This document shows, one piece after another, positions 5,612 to 7,039 of a stretch of 7,039 bases of DNA (the stretch's first letter is position 1; the number at the start of each line of letters is the position of its first letter). Location: positions 1 through 7,039 of the forward strand of contig JAITXS010000188.1 in the NCBI GenBank assembly GCA_031284645.1. Reading direction: 5' to 3'. The position numbers and the translations under genes are program-made. A model generated the notes under the pieces. The model was not told where the DNA came from. It saw only the letters and a list, made by a program, of their open reading frames with translations, and searched no databases. This DNA comes from Spirochaetaceae bacterium (GTDB taxonomy: Bacteria; Spirochaetota; Spirochaetia; Treponematales; Breznakiellaceae).

Positions 5612-6688
5612 TTAATTATACCGATCTTCGCTGTTCCTTTTTCCCGGAGAACCTTTGCTTGTATTGCAGATATACCAATCCAACAAGGTATTGCTGTCAT
5701 CTTTTGTTTCATCACGACAAAGCGTCCGTGTAAGCGTGGTCGTGTTACTGACCGCCGCATCTGCGGCGGAAGGTGATTTTATCAAAATAGCGTCTTTACT
5801 CAGCCATTGACCCTGTGCTGCGAGTAATTCCGCCGCTTTATCAAAAGCCTTGTTTTTCCCCCAGGCCTTTTCATCTTCCGAGCATAAAATACCGTCAATA
5901 ATCTTGTCGTCCTGATCAACAAAATAGATAACATCGGTTTTATGAAGCAATTTCTGATTGGACGGAATCCATAAATCACGCGCATCCTTCGGCGTATCGC
6001 CGGTGTTTCCCGAGACGGCAAGATTTAAAGCGCTCCCTGTTTCATCAATCCCGTTGTCCGTGGCAAGCGTACGTAAATGCAGGATAATATATTCATTTTC
6101 AGCAGCTTCAACAGGCGGAAATTCATAAACAAACGATCCCGCATTTGCGCTTGCAATAAAGAGCTTTACCGCGCCAAAATTACCGGCACTTTTTGTTTTT
6201 AGTTCAATAAATTCAGCTCTGGGCTTAGAATAATCAAAACGAATTTCATTTATGACAAATTTCGGGATTCTTTCGTTGCGCGTTCTAAACGGAACCAAAA
6301 TATTCAGCGTATTTCCGGCGCTGTCTTCGACTAAAACATCCGCGATAATCTTTTCACCGCCTGCGCGTTCTTCGGCAAAAAAAACAGACACTGTCTTCCC
6401 GTCAAGGGTTTGTTCTACCGGTATGTCCGGCTGAAATCGCGCATACCGGACATGCACATCTGTTGAAAAATCAAAATTAACCTGCTTGCCGGACGGTACC
6501 TTGCAGCCATTATAGACAGGCGTCTCGGCACTTATACCGAATAAATTGTTTATCGCGGTATCCTCTGTGCAGGAAAAAAGACAAAAACAAAAGGCAAGAA
6601 TTCCCGCATTAATTGACGCGTAATGAAAAAACCGGCAGTCTCTTTTTATTCCGGAGCAGCCTGATTTTCGATGTATATAAAATCCCAT
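5612..6688 (-). CDS. Predicted lipoprotein with lamin-tail-like domain
   Basis: This encodes 358 residues when started at ATG 6688. A GTG at 6703 is also in frame, but GGAGG at 6694-6698 is ideally placed for the ATG and would lie inside the coding region from GTG. The signal peptide has an unusually long basic n-region (about 25 residues), a hydrophobic core (about INAGILAFCFCLF) and lipobox L-F-S-C, with lipidation predicted at Cys40. Residues about 52-136 look like an Ig-like beta domain. From about residue 144, KFVINEIRFDYSKPRAEFIE and later YEFPPVEAAENEYIILHLRT fit a lamin-tail (LTD) beta-sandwich. The near-terminal TSKGSPGKRN also suits the SPG-x-x-N end common in bacterial LTD proteins. 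LTD domains in bacterial exported proteins are usually adhesive or accessory modules; no catalytic motif is visible. The gene converges on tonB with an 86 bp gap and follows an outer-membrane protein gene. The lipoprotein call is strong, the LTD call moderate. Confidence 0.8.
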   Translation of the reverse strand: MGFYIHRKSGCSGIKRDCRFFHYASINAGILAFCFCLFSCTEDTAINNLFGISAETPVYNGCKVPSGKQVNFDFSTDVHVRYARFQPDIPVEQTLDGKTVSVFFAEERAGGEKIIADVLVEDSAGNTLNILVPFRTRNERIPKFVINEIRFDYSKPRAEFIELKTKSAGNFGAVKLFIASANAGSFVYEFPPVEAAENEYIILHLRTLATDNGIDETGSALNLAVSGNTGDTPKDARDLWIPSNQKLLHKTDVIYFVDQDDKIIDGILCSEDEKAWGKNKAFDKAAELLAAQGQWLSKDAILIKSPSAADAAVSNTTTLTRTLCRDETKDDSNTLLDWYICNTSKGSPGKRNSEDRYN

Positions 6689-6693
6689 TTGAA

Positions 6694-6698
6694 CCTCC
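6694..6698 (-). promoter_or_regulatory. Ribosome binding site that decides the lamin-tail lipoprotein start
   Basis: On the minus strand GGAGG is followed by five bases (TTCAA) and then ATG at 6688. The upstream in-frame GTG at 6703 has no comparable site before it. The context GGAGGTTCAAATG is nearly identical to that of exbB (GGAGGTTCATATG). Confidence 0.8.
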
Positions 6699-6782
6699 AC
6701 CACCCGCTCAACAGAGGGGCTGGTAAAAGTTTATGGCGTGTTTATCCGTCTTGCTTTAATGCCCGGGAAATTACAGGGATTT

Positions 6783-6801
6783 TATAATGATTATCATCAA
6801 A
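6783..6801 (-). promoter_or_regulatory. Fur-box-like operator
   Basis: Read on the minus strand, the core ATGATAATCATTAT (plus positions 6784-6797) matches 14 consecutive positions of the classical Fur box GATAATGATAATCATTATC, and 15 of 19 overall. It overlaps the stop codon of the upstream outer-membrane gene and lies about 95 bp before the lamin-tail lipoprotein ATG. It also covers the candidate -10 and spacer of that gene's promoter, the normal position for repression. No regulator gene is in the window, and a chance palindrome in AT-rich DNA is possible. Confidence 0.5.
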
Positions 6802-6813
6802 AACTCATGCCAA
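6784..6813 (-). promoter_or_regulatory. Candidate promoter for the lamin-tail lipoprotein
   Basis: On the minus strand TTGGCA (plus 6808-6813, five of six to TTGACA) is followed 18 bp later by CATTAT (plus 6784-6789, four of six to TATAAT). TATAAA three bases further on is an alternative with a 21 bp spacer. The -35 lies inside the end of the upstream gene. The leader would be about 85-90 bases. Confidence 0.4.
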
Positions 6814-7039
6814 CCGAGAATGATGTGGAAAAATAGTTTGCCCGGACATTGTAATTCACACCGAAAGTTACGGCAGGTATGGCAATACGCGCAAGATAAA
6901 AACACAATGTGCTGCTTATACCGTGATCAAACTGATTCCCGAAATCAGGACCGTCCGTCCATATAACCTGATAATTTGCTAAAACAGAGAGGGTTCCGTG
7001 TTCCCATTTAAAAATATACTTCTCAAAACCTACACGCCC
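6797..7039 (-). CDS. Outer-membrane beta-barrel protein, C-terminal part (5' end outside window)
   Basis: The minus-strand frame is open from the window edge (7039) to TGA at 6797-6799 and gives 80 residues with no start inside the window. The residues alternate polar and hydrophobic in successive strands: about 1-10, 15-27, 40-50, 54-67 and 71-80. A Gly/Asp-rich loop, TDGPDFGNQFDHG, sits between two of them. The last strand, STSFSVGMSF, ends in phenylalanine, the classic C-terminal signal recognised by the BAM assembly machinery in outer-membrane proteins. Aromatic residues (Tyr, Phe, Trp) cluster at strand ends like membrane-interface girdles. The family cannot be named from this piece; a porin-like protein or other barrel is possible, and nothing shows that it is a TonB-dependent receptor. 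The lamin-tail lipoprotein lies 108 bp downstream on the same strand. Confidence 0.72.
   Translation of the reverse strand, partial: GRVGFEKYIFKWEHGTLSVLANYQVIWTDGPDFGNQFDHGISSTLCFYLARIAIPAVTFGVNYNVRANYFSTSFSVGMSF

Noticed and set aside
6689..6703. Five-codon longer version of the lamin-tail lipoprotein from GTG
   Set aside because: The strong GGAGG at 6694-6698 fits the ATG at 6688, and no comparable site precedes the GTG.

Overview
The window looks like chromosomal DNA from a spirochaete, most probably Treponema or a close relative. This is inference from gene content: two lipoproteins with loose, spirochaete-style lipoboxes (LCSC and LFSC), an outer-membrane beta-barrel tail, a TonB energising operon with two exbD genes, and a C-terminal PD-(D/E)XK fragment of a kind I associate with treponemes. 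No rRNA or other definitive marker is present, so genus is not proven.

Layout. Positions 1-327 (+) are the 3' end of a PD-(D/E)XK nuclease-like gene. Positions 328-718 hold no gene. They contain an array of about 67-68 bp imperfect repeats, flanked by G-rich and C-rich arms that are inverted copies of each other. glmS follows (719-2575, +), complete and apparently intact. After a 106 bp gap comes a five-gene run (2682-5525, +): a lipoprotein of unknown function, exbB, two different exbD genes and tonB. Its internal junctions are a 16 bp gap, an 11 bp overlap, a 21 bp gap and another 11 bp overlap, so it is very likely one transcription unit. On the minus strand, converging on tonB, lies a lipoprotein with a lamin-tail-like domain (5612-6688). 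Upstream of it is the C-terminal 80 residues of an outer-membrane beta-barrel protein that runs off the window edge (6797-7039).

How the genes work together. GlmS makes glucosamine-6-phosphate for cell-wall and amino-sugar synthesis and is probably unrelated to its neighbours. ExbB and the two ExbD proteins should form a proton-driven inner-membrane motor that powers TonB, which delivers energy to outer-membrane transporters. The lipoprotein at the head of that operon is a candidate accessory part.

The most interesting regulatory signal is at 6783-6801. It matches the classical 19-bp Fur box at 15 of 19 positions, 14 of them consecutive. It sits across a possible promoter for the lamin-tail-like lipoprotein, next to the TonB operon. 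The other point most worth a second look is the repeat-rich interval upstream of glmS.
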